Part shown: in pieces, positions 9,311 to 17,437 of the stretch | Layout of the letters: each line of letters opens with the position of its first letter | Position numbering within the stretch: position 1 is the first letter of the stretch | Assembly: GCA_964454005.1 (NCBI GenBank) | Contig: CAYVQE010000004.1 | Span: 1 to 64,000 of the forward strand | Source: CAYVQE01 sp964454005 | Lineage (GTDB): Bacteria > Myxococcota > B64-G9 | Direction of reading: 5' to 3' | Length of the DNA stretch: 64,000 bases | The notes under the pieces: generated by a model | Told to the model about the DNA's origin: nothing | Seen by the model: only the letters and a program-made list of their open reading frames with translations | The model's database searches: none | Translations under genes and position numbers: made by a program

Positions 9311-11065
9311 TCAATCGCCGCCGCGGCCGAGCAGGCGCCGGAACACCTGTCGCAGGCCCTGCCCCAGCGAGCCGCGGCCGGTGGGGTCGGTCTGATCGCG
9401 CTGGAGCGCCTGCAGCAGCCGGGCCGACTCGCGGTAATCCACCAGCAGCTCGACCACCACCGGCGCCTCGGTGCACAGCGCCTCGCGCAGCCCCTCGACC
9501 AGCTCGGCGTCGCGGCGGATGCAGCGGTAGCCGACGCCCAGGGCCGCGCTCAACGCCTCGTAGTCGACCGGGATCAGGTCGACCGCCGTCTCGCGGCCGA
9601 GCACCCGTTGCTGCAGGCCGCGCATCGGCGCCAGGTGCTGGTCGGCGAACAGCAGCACCAGCGGTGCGGCATCGCAGCGCCTGGCGGTCAACAGCTCTTG
9701 GTGCGACTGGATGAAACCGCCCTCGCCGATGCAGGCAACCACCCGGCCGTCGGGTCGCTCGAGCGCAGCGGCCACCGCCGCCGGCAACGAGAAGCCGGCG
9801 GCGCGGTAGTCCACCGGGGCGATCAGGCTGCGCGGCGCCTGCACCGGGTAGCTGGCGAAGCCGAAGTAGGCATGGCGGCCGGCATCGAGCGCCAGCACGT
9901 CGTCGGTGGCCAGCAGCTCGCGCAGCGACCGGAAGACCTTGACCGGATCGACCGCGTCCGGCCATGGCGGGCGGCCGTCCAGCCGCTCGCGCAGCTGCCG
10001 TTTGGCGCCGCGGATGCGCTCGCGCAGCTCCGGCCGCTGCCGCGGTTGGCAGCGATCGAGCAGGTAGCGCAGCGCCTGCCGGGCCGGAGCGGTCACCGCC
10101 ACCGCGGTCGGCAGGTAGAGCCCGGCCACCCCGGGCTCGCGGTCGATGTGCACCAGCGGTGCCTCCAGCTCGAGGCTGTAAGCCCCGGTGGCGGCCTCGG
10201 AGAACTTGCAGCCGACCGCCAATACCAAATCGCAGTCGGCGAAAGCGGCGGCCGCCACCGGCGAGCCCGCCGGGCCCGGCCCGAAGCCGGTGCTCAGTGG
10301 ATGGATGTCCGGCAGGGCGCCCAGCCCGGACAGGCTGGTGGCAACCGGGGCGGCCAGCATCTCGGCCAGCTGCTGCAGCTCGTCGGTGGCCCGGAAGCTG
10401 CCGGCTCCGGCGATCAACCCCACCCGCTCGGCCCGCTGGATCAGATCCAGCGCGGCATCCAGGGCCCGCTCGGCCTCCGGTGACAGCGCCTGCGGCATGG
10501 TGCGAAATCCGGTGCCCTCCATCCGGGCGGTGCCCCGCTGGACGTCGGGCGGGATCTCGACCAGCACCGGCCCCGGCTCGCCGCGGCGGGCCGACTGCAC
10601 CGCCCGGGCCATGGCGCTGGGCACCATCTCGGGCGCATCGATCACGATGGCCCGCTTGCACACCGGCCGCGCCAGGGCCAGGTGGTCGTAGCGCGGCTCC
10701 CGGCGCCGGCGCTGCTCGCCGGGACGCAGGCGGCCGGCGGCCACCAACACCAGCAACGGCGTCGAGTCCATGCGCGCCTGGGCCACGCCGGCCAGCGCCT
10801 TGGCCAAGCCGGGGCCGGGCCCCAGCAGACAGGCGCCCAACCGGCCGCTGACGCGGGCGTGGGCGTCGGCCATCGAAGCGGCAGCCGCCTCGCAGGTGGC
10901 CAGTACCAGATCCACCCGGCCCTGCTGAAATGCGTCGACCAGGAAGGCGTTCTCGAGCACCGGTACGCCGAAGGCGCGGGTGACCCCGGCCCGGCGCAGA
11001 CTGTCGACGACACCGGCCGCCCCGCTCATGTGGCCCCAGGCCGAAGAAGGGGCGCGTTCCGCCAT
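9311..11065 (-). CDS. Thiamine-diphosphate-dependent enzyme, acetolactate synthase-like
   Basis: The 584-residue protein has the three-domain layout of the acetolactate synthase/benzoylformate decarboxylase superfamily. The N-terminal Pyr domain starts GAAGVVDSLRRAGVTRAFGVP and keeps the likely catalytic Glu59 (LATCEAAAASMADAHARVSG). The middle domain has GLIAGAGSF and CDLVLAVGCKFSE. The C-terminal PP domain carries CIGEGGF near residue 445, where the family normally has GDG, and FADQHL where the metal-binding Asn is expected. Both metal-ligand positions therefore look substituted, so cofactor use or activity may be altered. The start at 11065 follows GGTGA; 11029 is an alternative that fits the family N-terminus closely. 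It is not next to ilvN or other branched-chain genes, so a true acetolactate synthase role is doubtful. Confidence 0.8.
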   Translation of the reverse strand: MAERAPSSAWGHMSGAAGVVDSLRRAGVTRAFGVPVLENAFLVDAFQQGRVDLVLATCEAAAASMADAHARVSGRLGACLLGPGPGLAKALAGVAQARMDSTPLLVLVAAGRLRPGEQRRRREPRYDHLALARPVCKRAIVIDAPEMVPSAMARAVQSARRGEPGPVLVEIPPDVQRGTARMEGTGFRTMPQALSPEAERALDAALDLIQRAERVGLIAGAGSFRATDELQQLAEMLAAPVATSLSGLGALPDIHPLSTGFGPGPAGSPVAAAAFADCDLVLAVGCKFSEAATGAYSLELEAPLVHIDREPGVAGLYLPTAVAVTAPARQALRYLLDRCQPRQRPELRERIRGAKRQLRERLDGRPPWPDAVDPVKVFRSLRELLATDDVLALDAGRHAYFGFASYPVQAPRSLIAPVDYRAAGFSLPAAVAAALERPDGRVVACIGEGGFIQSHQELLTARRCDAAPLVLLFADQHLAPMRGLQQRVLGRETAVDLIPVDYEALSAALGVGYRCIRRDAELVEGLREALCTEAPVVVELLVDYRESARLLQALQRDQTDPTGRGSLGQGLRQVFRRLLGRGGD

Positions 11066-11095
11066 GGCGTCACCATAGCCCGACGGCCGCAGCGG

Positions 11096-11124
11096 TTGCA
11101 AGCCGCGGCCCGATGCGCGATAGT
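11096..11124 (+). promoter_or_regulatory. Putative sigma-70 promoter
   Basis: TTGCAA (11096-11101), 17-base spacer, GATAGT (11119-11124). It lies just upstream of the ATG at 11152 and inside the divergent intergenic region. Confidence 0.55.
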
Positions 11125-11151
11125 GCACGCTGCTCGAGGAGGAACTGCGCG

Positions 11152-12060
11152 ATGGGCGACAAGCTGCGGCTGGCGATCGTGCTATCGCTGGTGCTGGGCG
11201 GGTGGCCGGGTCCCGGCCGGGCCGACGTGTCGCTGCACGGCTGGTACTATCCCTTTCCCTTCACCCTGGACAGCCCCACCAGCCCCCACCGCTTCGGCGG
11301 CGTGGAGGTCGGGCTATCGGTGGCCGACGCGGGCTACGCCCTGGCCTTTCCGTTCGAGACGGCGCTGACCGACGCCGAGAACCGCTTCATCATCGACATG
11401 GAGTTGCCCCTCGCCATCGGCATCGGCACCACCGGTACCACCGACGCCGACTTCTATGTCGGCGGACCGACCGTCGGCATGCGCGGCAACTGGCGCTTCC
11501 GCTTTCCCTTCTCCGGCGGCTACACGCTGCCGGCAGCGGTGGCGGCCGGGCTCGAGCTCGACATCCCGCTGCAGGGAATCTGGAAGAACAACAACGGCTC
11601 CTCGCTTGGCTACCCGGCCTTTCTGCACGACCCGACCTCGTGGCTGGTGGCCTTCACCTACCGGCCGGTGGTGCAGTTCGCCGTCGGCAAGCCGATGGTC
11701 TTTCTGGAGCTGGAGCTGGCCCTGCCCAACGTGATCGCCCTCGGCGGCCAGTACCACCTGCTGGTGCAGTGGGGCGCGGCGCTGGGCAGCCAGCCGCACG
11801 AGCTGGTGTCGATCACGTTGGAGTTCGGCGGCCTGCACGACACCACCGGCCAGCTGTTTCCCGGCGACGCCGGCGGCCTCTGGGGCGCGCTGGGCGCCCG
11901 GCTCTACCTCGACGGGCTGCAGCTCGGCCTGGCCATCCGGGTGCCGTTCACCCGGGCCTACCGCTTTACGGCCATCGACGGCAGCGAGACCGAATACGAC
12001 CCCTTCGTCAGCTTCGTCTTCTTCGTCGGCTTCGAGCAGCGCCACCACCAGCCGTTCTGA
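11152..12060 (+). CDS. Predicted outer-membrane barrel protein
   Basis: This 302-residue protein begins with a signal peptide (MGDKLRLAIVLSLVLGGWPG, cleaved near GRADVS). The remainder is made of alternating hydrophobic/polar strands rich in Gly and aromatics, such as AVGKPMVFLELELALPNV and LYLDGLQLGLAIRVPF, as in transmembrane beta-barrels of the outer membrane. The ATG at 11152 has GAGGAGGA about 10 bases upstream. It has its own promoter and is convergent with the lipoprotein gene at 12086. No specific channel family is recognised. Confidence 0.7.
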   Translation: MGDKLRLAIVLSLVLGGWPGPGRADVSLHGWYYPFPFTLDSPTSPHRFGGVEVGLSVADAGYALAFPFETALTDAENRFIIDMELPLAIGIGTTGTTDADFYVGGPTVGMRGNWRFRFPFSGGYTLPAAVAAGLELDIPLQGIWKNNNGSSLGYPAFLHDPTSWLVAFTYRPVVQFAVGKPMVFLELELALPNVIALGGQYHLLVQWGAALGSQPHELVSITLEFGGLHDTTGQLFPGDAGGLWGALGARLYLDGLQLGLAIRVPFTRAYRFTAIDGSETEYDPFVSFVFFVGFEQRHHQPF

Positions 12061-12085
12061 CCGGAGTCTCCTCGGGAACACCGGC

Positions 12086-13501
12086 TCAGTCGGAGATGGC
12101 CACGCCGGCCTTGTTGAGCACCTTGCCGGCGGGGGTGAACAGTACGCCCCAGCGCTGGATCCGCTTGCGGCCGTCCTTCTCGCTTAGACGGTAGAACAGG
12201 GTGAACAGGCCGTTGTCCACGAAGTCGACCGGCGGCGGCACGGTGGCGATCTTGCGCGGGTAGAAGGGCGTGCCGCGCAGATCGTAGAGCGGCTCCACCG
12301 GCACCTCGTCCGGCCCGTCGCCGTCCGCGACCCAGGCGGCCACCGGGCTGATGCGCACGTCGTCGCGCGCGCCGCGCACCCCCGGCCCGCGCAAGTAGAG
12401 CCGCCGGCCATCGGGGCTGAAGGACGGCGAGATCCCGGGGCCGAGTTCCAGCCGGCGCTCGCCCTCGGTCTCGATCACCAGGATCGACGGGTCGAAGGTG
12501 GTATAGGCCAGCCAGCGGCCGTCGGGCGAGAAGTCGTGCGGCATGCGCTCGCCGGCCGCCTTGAGCAGGCGGCGCGGCTGCAGCCCGCGGCCCACCAACC
12601 AGTAGTCCCAGCGACAATGGCTCTCGTGGCAGCCGAGGTCGACGCCCAGCACCGCCCGCCGGCCGCCCGGAGCCGGAAAGACGTTGGCCTCGACCAGCAC
12701 CCGGCCGGCCGGCAAGAACCCCACCTGCTCGTCGCGAGCCACCCGGTACCACAGCGCCTTGCCCACCCAGTGCTCGCCCAACACCCGCAGCAAGGTCCCG
12801 TCGGCCAGTTCGCTGCCGGTGCCCGCGGCCCCCTCTCCGGCCGCAGCCAGCAGCGGCACCGCCACCCCGGCCACGCCGGCGAACACGCGGCCGGCCCGCG
12901 GCCCGTCATCGCCGTTGAGCGCCGGCTTGCGCCGGTCGAACCGGTAGCGCCGGGTCACCACCCGCAATTCCTCCCAGCCGGCGCGCTTCAGAACCGCGAC
13001 CAAGCCATCGGCCCAGTCGCGGCGGGCGAACTTGCCGGCCAGCAGCACGAAACCGGCTGCTGTCCCCGGGGCCTGATCCACCGCCGGGTAACCGATGGGC
13101 ACCGGCTCCAGCCCGGCCAGCTCGGCGGCGGCGGTTTGCAGCGCCTCGGGCCGGGCCGCGGCCCCGGCCACCACCAAGTGGAGCTGGCGCGGTCGCCGTT
13201 CCAGCGGCGGTTCCACGAAGGCCTCGCCGGCCGCCGGCGGCGCGACCGCCTTCGGGCTGTGACCGGCGAAGGCCAGCCCCGCCGCATCCGTCTTCGGCTC
13301 GGCCGCAGCCGACCCGCCGGCGTCCGGGGCGGAATCGGATGCCGCGCCCGCCCGCTCGCCGGCGGCCTCGGCCGCCGGCTGTTCGCTCTCGTCTTCGGGG
13401 AAGAGCAGGTCCTCGATGCAGGCGCTGGCGCCCACCCCGGCCAGCAGCAACGCCAGCAGCCAGGCCATTCGGGCGCCGGGCGGTGGGCGGTGGATCAACA
13501 T
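12086..13501 (-). CDS. Lipoprotein with SH3-like segment and WD40-like beta-propeller segments
   Basis: The 471-residue protein has a type II signal (MAWLLALLLAGVGASAC) then a low-complexity Ala/Glu/Ser region. A middle region (DGTLLRVLGEHWVGKALWYR...QVGFLPAGRV) looks like a bacterial SH3 domain. Further on, HDFSPDGRWLAYTTFDP and PSFSPDGRRLYLRGP are PD40/WD40-like beta-propeller signatures. The ATG at 13501 lies inside the last codons of the upstream hydrolase gene, with GAGGGG acting as its ribosome site, so the two genes are probably coupled. It is likely anchored in the periplasm or outer membrane. The exact role is unknown. Confidence 0.75.
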   Translation of the reverse strand: MLIHRPPPGARMAWLLALLLAGVGASACIEDLLFPEDESEQPAAEAAGERAGAASDSAPDAGGSAAAEPKTDAAGLAFAGHSPKAVAPPAAGEAFVEPPLERRPRQLHLVVAGAAARPEALQTAAAELAGLEPVPIGYPAVDQAPGTAAGFVLLAGKFARRDWADGLVAVLKRAGWEELRVVTRRYRFDRRKPALNGDDGPRAGRVFAGVAGVAVPLLAAAGEGAAGTGSELADGTLLRVLGEHWVGKALWYRVARDEQVGFLPAGRVLVEANVFPAPGGRRAVLGVDLGCHESHCRWDYWLVGRGLQPRRLLKAAGERMPHDFSPDGRWLAYTTFDPSILVIETEGERRLELGPGISPSFSPDGRRLYLRGPGVRGARDDVRISPVAAWVADGDGPDEVPVEPLYDLRGTPFYPRKIATVPPPVDFVDNGLFTLFYRLSEKDGRKRIQRWGVLFTPAGKVLNKAGVAISD

Positions 13502-14376
13502 TTCCCCTCGAACTCGGCGAGAAATTTCTCGATGCGCAGGTTGGTCAGCTCCGGCAGTTCGATGGCGCCGGTGTGGCTGCCCATGGGCAAGGTCAACAGC
13601 TGGGCGTTGGGAATCATGGCGTGCATGCGGCGCGACAGCCAGTAGGGGGTGAACTGGTCGGCTTCCCCGGCCACGATCAGGGTCGGCACCTCGATCTCGG
13701 CCAGATAGGGCTCGGCCGTGTGCCGGGCCGCGCCGGCCAGGGTGCGCACGAACACCTCGGGATCCATTTGGCTCAGATGCTCCAGGTAGGGGAAGAAGTC
13801 CTCGCGCCGGATCAGCCCCTCGTTGATCTCGAAGGTGCACGAGTACCAGTAGGCCAGCTCGCTGTTGACCAACTGGCGCCAGCCGCGGATCACCCACGGC
13901 CGCAGCCGACCGCTGGTCATGTAGCACATCAACGGGAACAGTCGCTTGACCAGCCCACCATCGTGCACATAGTCGATGGCCTTGCCGTAAGAGCCGGTGA
14001 TCGGAATCAGCGCGGCCACCCGATCGGGATAGCGGTGGTAGAACTCAAGGACGACCTGCACGCCCATGCTGTGGCCGAGCAGCACCACCGGCCCCTCGGT
14101 GCCCACCTGATCCAGCACCGCGCGGCAGTCCTCAGCGCACTCCTCGATGCCGAGGTTGGCCGGATCCTGGGGTATGCCGCTGCGGCCGTGGCCCCGGTAG
14201 TGCCAGTGGACCAGGCGATAGCGATCCTCGAAATGCGGGATGAAGTACTTCCAGACGAAACCGTCACAGCCGACGCCATCGCACAGCACCAGGGTCGGCT
14301 CGCCGCTGCCGATGCGGCGGTACCAGATGGGCGTGCCGTCGAAGCCGGCGACGGTGGTCTCGCTGTAATGGTCCAC
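13495..14376 (-). CDS. Alpha/beta-fold hydrolase
   Basis: This 293-residue protein shows the complete catalytic pattern: nucleophile elbow GHSMG with Ser103, an acidic residue in VAGEADQFTP, and His in GSHTGAIE near residue 268. HWHYRGHGRSG (58-68) is the usual strand/oxyanion region. There is no signal peptide, so it is cytoplasmic. It may hydrolyse an ester, epoxide or thioester; the family is too broad to name a substrate. It precedes and overlaps the lipoprotein gene at 12086-13501 and follows the TPR lipoprotein gene by 35 bases, suggesting a three-gene unit. Confidence 0.88.
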   Translation of the reverse strand: MDHYSETTVAGFDGTPIWYRRIGSGEPTLVLCDGVGCDGFVWKYFIPHFEDRYRLVHWHYRGHGRSGIPQDPANLGIEECAEDCRAVLDQVGTEGPVVLLGHSMGVQVVLEFYHRYPDRVAALIPITGSYGKAIDYVHDGGLVKRLFPLMCYMTSGRLRPWVIRGWRQLVNSELAYWYSCTFEINEGLIRREDFFPYLEHLSQMDPEVFVRTLAGAARHTAEPYLAEIEVPTLIVAGEADQFTPYWLSRRMHAMIPNAQLLTLPMGSHTGAIELPELTNLRIEKFLAEFEGKC

Positions 14377-14411
14377 GGGCCCTCCGCGACGAGCCGGGTG
14401 CAGCCGGTGGT

Positions 14412-15866
14412 TCAGTCCGGTCGGATGAACTCGATCTTGCTGCCCCCGCCCTTGCGCTTGCGCCGCTTGTGCCGCTTGACCGGCTTGCGGCTCGACCGCC
14501 GGGCGTCGGCGATCTTGGCCCGCAGCTCGATTAGTTCCGGATCGTCGATGGCGATGTCCAATGCCTGCTCGGTCATCTCCAACGCCTCGTCGTACCGCTC
14601 CTTGTGGAACAGGATCTCGGCCTTGACCTTGAGCATCTCGACATCGGCCTGGCTCACGGCCAGGATGTCCTCGGCGTACTCGAGCGCGGTGTTCAGGCTG
14701 GAACCGTTGGCGGCATACAGCGCGGCCAACATCCGCTTGATGGAGGAATCGTCGGGGCGATAGGCACGCACCATCTCCAGCTGGCTGATGGCCTCGATCA
14801 GCTTGCCCTGCTCGCGGTAGATCTGGGCCAGCTTCAGTCGCGCCTCCGGCGAGGCGCGGTTGATCTCCACCGCCCGCCTGAACGCCTTGATGGCGTCGCT
14901 GGCATCGCCCCGGGCCAGGAATATCTCCCCCAGGGCCAGGTGGCCCTTGAGGAAGCTGGGCTTGATGGCCACCGCGTCGTCGACCGCCACCAGGGCCTTG
15001 TCGAACTCGCCGCGCTGCTTCAACACCTGGCCCATGCCCACCTTGGCGTCCAGGTTGTTATTCTCGCGTTCGAGCACCTTCTGGAAGTGCTTTTCGGCCT
15101 CGTCGGGCTGGTTGAGCTGCAGGTAGGCCTGGCCGGCTGCGATGCGGGTTGCGATGTCGTCCTCGTCCAGGCCCAGCGCCACCTCGTACTCCTCGACCGC
15201 CGCCTCGAACTTGTGGTTCTTGGCCAGGTGCTTGCCCAGGGTGCGGTGCACCCGGGCGTTGTCCGGGGCCAGCGCGGCCGCCTCCTGCAACTTCTTCAAC
15301 GCCTTGTCGTCCTCCCCCTGGCGCAGCATGACGTCGGCCTGCAGGGTGATGATCTCGACGTCGCCCGGATTGAGCACCCGCAGCTTGCGCAGGCTGCGCT
15401 CGGCCTCCGAGAAGCGACCCAGTTTGATGTACATCTCGGTCAGCTTCTTGTGCAGCTCGACGTCGTCGTCGTTCTGCTTGAGAACCTCGCGAAAATGCTC
15501 GAGCGCCTGCTCGGGCTTACCCAGTCGCTGGTACAGCAACCCCAGACGCCAGCTCGGCTCGGTCGATTCGGGCAGCATGTCCTTGGCCTTGCTCAGGGTC
15601 ATGACCGCCTGGCCCACGTCGCCCTGCTCGGCCAGCGCCAGCCCGTGCTGCAGGAAGTATTCGCCGCGCGACGGGTCCAGCTGGCAGGCCCGGCCGAACT
15701 TCCGGGCCGCGGCGGGCCAGTTGTCGGCCGCGGCCAGCTTCTTGCCCTGGTTGTACAGCTGCTGGGCTTTCTCCTGCGGCGGCGGCTCCGACCTGAACAG
15801 GTCGCAGCCGACCACCGTGAGCAACAGTCCAACGATCCCGATCGAAGCTCCAATCCGACGCCACAT
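14412..15866 (-). CDS. TPR-repeat lipoprotein
   Basis: Start at 15866 behind GCAGGAGG. A lipoprotein signal (IGIVGLLLTVVGC) is followed by about eleven tetratricopeptide repeats, seen as recurring 34-residue blocks such as EPSWRLGLLYQRLGKPEQAL and GHLALGEIFLARGDASDAI, covering residues about 40-440. The tail is strongly basic (KRHKRRKRKGGG) and ends IEFIRPD. TPR lipoproteins of this kind usually scaffold envelope complexes, for example PilW/Tgl-type pilotins, but no specific partner can be assigned. It lies 734 bases upstream of the divergent Tad-like cluster, which is a possible but unproven link. A strong minus-strand promoter lies at 15947-15975. Confidence 0.85.
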   Translation of the reverse strand: MWRRIGASIGIVGLLLTVVGCDLFRSEPPPQEKAQQLYNQGKKLAAADNWPAAARKFGRACQLDPSRGEYFLQHGLALAEQGDVGQAVMTLSKAKDMLPESTEPSWRLGLLYQRLGKPEQALEHFREVLKQNDDDVELHKKLTEMYIKLGRFSEAERSLRKLRVLNPGDVEIITLQADVMLRQGEDDKALKKLQEAAALAPDNARVHRTLGKHLAKNHKFEAAVEEYEVALGLDEDDIATRIAAGQAYLQLNQPDEAEKHFQKVLERENNNLDAKVGMGQVLKQRGEFDKALVAVDDAVAIKPSFLKGHLALGEIFLARGDASDAIKAFRRAVEINRASPEARLKLAQIYREQGKLIEAISQLEMVRAYRPDDSSIKRMLAALYAANGSSLNTALEYAEDILAVSQADVEMLKVKAEILFHKERYDEALEMTEQALDIAIDDPELIELRAKIADARRSSRKPVKRHKRRKRKGGGSKIEFIRPD

Positions 15867-15918
15867 GGGGCGGCCTCCTGCCCGAGGGCTTGCGTCTTTT
15901 CTTGCGAACGAAGACAAT

Positions 15919-16392
15919 ATGCGTCTGATGTTTTACACTTTTCGCGTTATTAGCACCTCGGCCGGCCGCGGTCAACCGCTGGCCGGTCGCCTGCAGCGGC
16001 TCGTCGGGCCGGGCCTGCTGCTGATCGCGCTGGCGCTGGTCGCCAGTTCCTGCCACCGCCGGCTGCGGCCCTGGGACGCCGACCCCCGGCTGCCGGCCGC
16101 CTTCCGCAGCCCGCAAGCCACCTTCGATACCTGGATCGCGGCCAGCCTGGCCGGCGATCGGGGCCGGCTGCGACGCTGCTACTGGCAGGGCCTGAGCCGG
16201 ACCGAGCTGGCCGCCTGGCTGGAGCGCAACCTCGACCCGCGCACCCGGGCGCTGCTGGACGGAGCCCGCTGGCAGGGGCTGCGCCCGGCCTCGCCGGTGG
16301 AAATCAACTTCCGTTTCCGCACCAGCGACGGCACCGCCTGCCAGGGGGTGATGGTGCGCACGGCCGGGGGCTGGAAGCTGCAGTCCTGGTGA
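15919..16392 (+). CDS. Small lipoprotein, function unknown
   Basis: The 157-residue frame carries a lipobox (LLLIALALVASSC) after a basic N-terminus, then a compact domain with FDTWIAASLAGDRGRLRRCY and INFRFRTSDGTACQGVMVR, reminiscent of SnoaL/NTF2-like small folds. ATG 15919 and ATG 15928 are both possible; neither has a good ribosome site. The first 60 bases overlap the divergent promoter of the TPR lipoprotein. Codon pattern and the sensible lipoprotein signal support it as real. Confidence 0.65.
   Translation: MRLMFYTFRVISTSAGRGQPLAGRLQRLVGPGLLLIALALVASSCHRRLRPWDADPRLPAAFRSPQATFDTWIAASLAGDRGRLRRCYWQGLSRTELAAWLERNLDPRTRALLDGARWQGLRPASPVEINFRFRTSDGTACQGVMVRTAGGWKLQSW
15947..15975 (-). promoter_or_regulatory. 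Putative sigma-70 promoter for the TPR lipoprotein
   Basis: On the minus strand TTGACC (15975-15970), a 17-base spacer, TAATAA (15952-15947). It sits inside the first codons of the divergent small lipoprotein gene. Confidence 0.6.
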
Positions 16393-16599
16393 GGGCTCCA
16401 GTGAGCTGCATATGGCTGGAAATCGAGGACTTGGCTCCGGCGCGGCCACTTGACCGATGCCCGGCCGGCCGCCCGCATAACACACTGTAAAAGAATGCTT
16501 TTCATCGCGTCCGGCTGACGGATTGCGGGCTCGGACGGACCGGGTTAGCCTCGATGATGAGAAGATAAGAGCCCAGACCCCCACGCGGGAGGGGAGACC

Positions 16600-17412
16600 A
16601 TGTTGGCGATGAGGAGAGGTCCTGAGAAGTCCGGCCGGCTCGGCGGCTGCAGCGGTCAGGTGGAGGTGGAGACGGCCATCGTGATGCCGGCGGTGGTGTT
16701 CTTGCTGCTCGGGCTGACCCAGCTCGGCATGCTCCACCAGGCCCGCCTGATGACCGAGTACGCCGCCTACCGGGCGGTGCGCACCGGCGCGGTCAAGAAT
16801 GCCAATGTCGAGGAGATGGAACAGGCGGCGGTGGCCGCGGCGCTGCCGATTCTGAGCCGCAACGGCAGTGGCGACTACGAGGTGCTCGACGCCACCGACA
16901 CGCCTTCGGCCTGGCGCAACAAGCTGATGAAGCCCGGCTTCGGCGCCGGCGGCCTCGGCTTCGGCAACCGCATGATGGACGTGATGATGGTCAAGTACGC
17001 CGAGGTGAGCATCTGCAACCCGCTCAAGGGCGACCTCAGCGGCAGCACCTACACGGTCGACGGCGATGGCTTCGTGCCCTTCGACGACCCCGCGGTGGCC
17101 CAGGATCCCGACAAGACCCGGTTGGTCATCGAGCTGACCCTCAACTACCGGTTGGTCATCCCCTTCGCCGACTGGGTCATCTACCGCATGGCGCGGGGCC
17201 GCAACATGGTCGAGGAGCTGCGGCTGGGCAAAAACGGCATGATGCCCGACATCCCCAACATGGACAAATACGGCATGGCCCACCAGATGGGCGTCAGCAT
17301 CCTGCCCATCCGGGCCCAGTACTCGATGAAGATGCACTCGGACATCATGCTCGACACCCTGCCCGATGAGAACGCTTGCATCGGCGGCGGCGGTGCCGAC
17401 GACGGCGGCTGA
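16600..17412 (+). CDS. TadE-like pseudopilin
   Basis: This 270-residue protein starts behind GGGAGGGGAGACC. A basic N-terminus is followed by a prepilin-like cleavage region and helix: GQVEVETAIVMPAVVFLLLG, with Glu at +5 relative to the Gly, as in TadE-type pseudopilins. The remainder is a polar domain with several Met-rich stretches. TadE proteins are processed by a Tad prepilin peptidase and take part in Flp-type pilus assembly. It is the first gene of a six-gene co-directional cluster. No ATPase or secretin gene is present within the window. Confidence 0.8.
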   Translation: MLAMRRGPEKSGRLGGCSGQVEVETAIVMPAVVFLLLGLTQLGMLHQARLMTEYAAYRAVRTGAVKNANVEEMEQAAVAAALPILSRNGSGDYEVLDATDTPSAWRNKLMKPGFGAGGLGFGNRMMDVMMVKYAEVSICNPLKGDLSGSTYTVDGDGFVPFDDPAVAQDPDKTRLVIELTLNYRLVIPFADWVIYRMARGRNMVEELRLGKNGMMPDIPNMDKYGMAHQMGVSILPIRAQYSMKMHSDIMLDTLPDENACIGGGGADDGG

Positions 17413-17437
17413 GCCGAGGACGCGAGGGAGGTTTCCC

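Noticed and set aside
16489..16502. AAAAG-AATG-CTTTT hairpin before the TadE-like gene
   Set aside because: The stem is only five AT-rich pairs and is not followed by a T-run; too weak to call a terminator.
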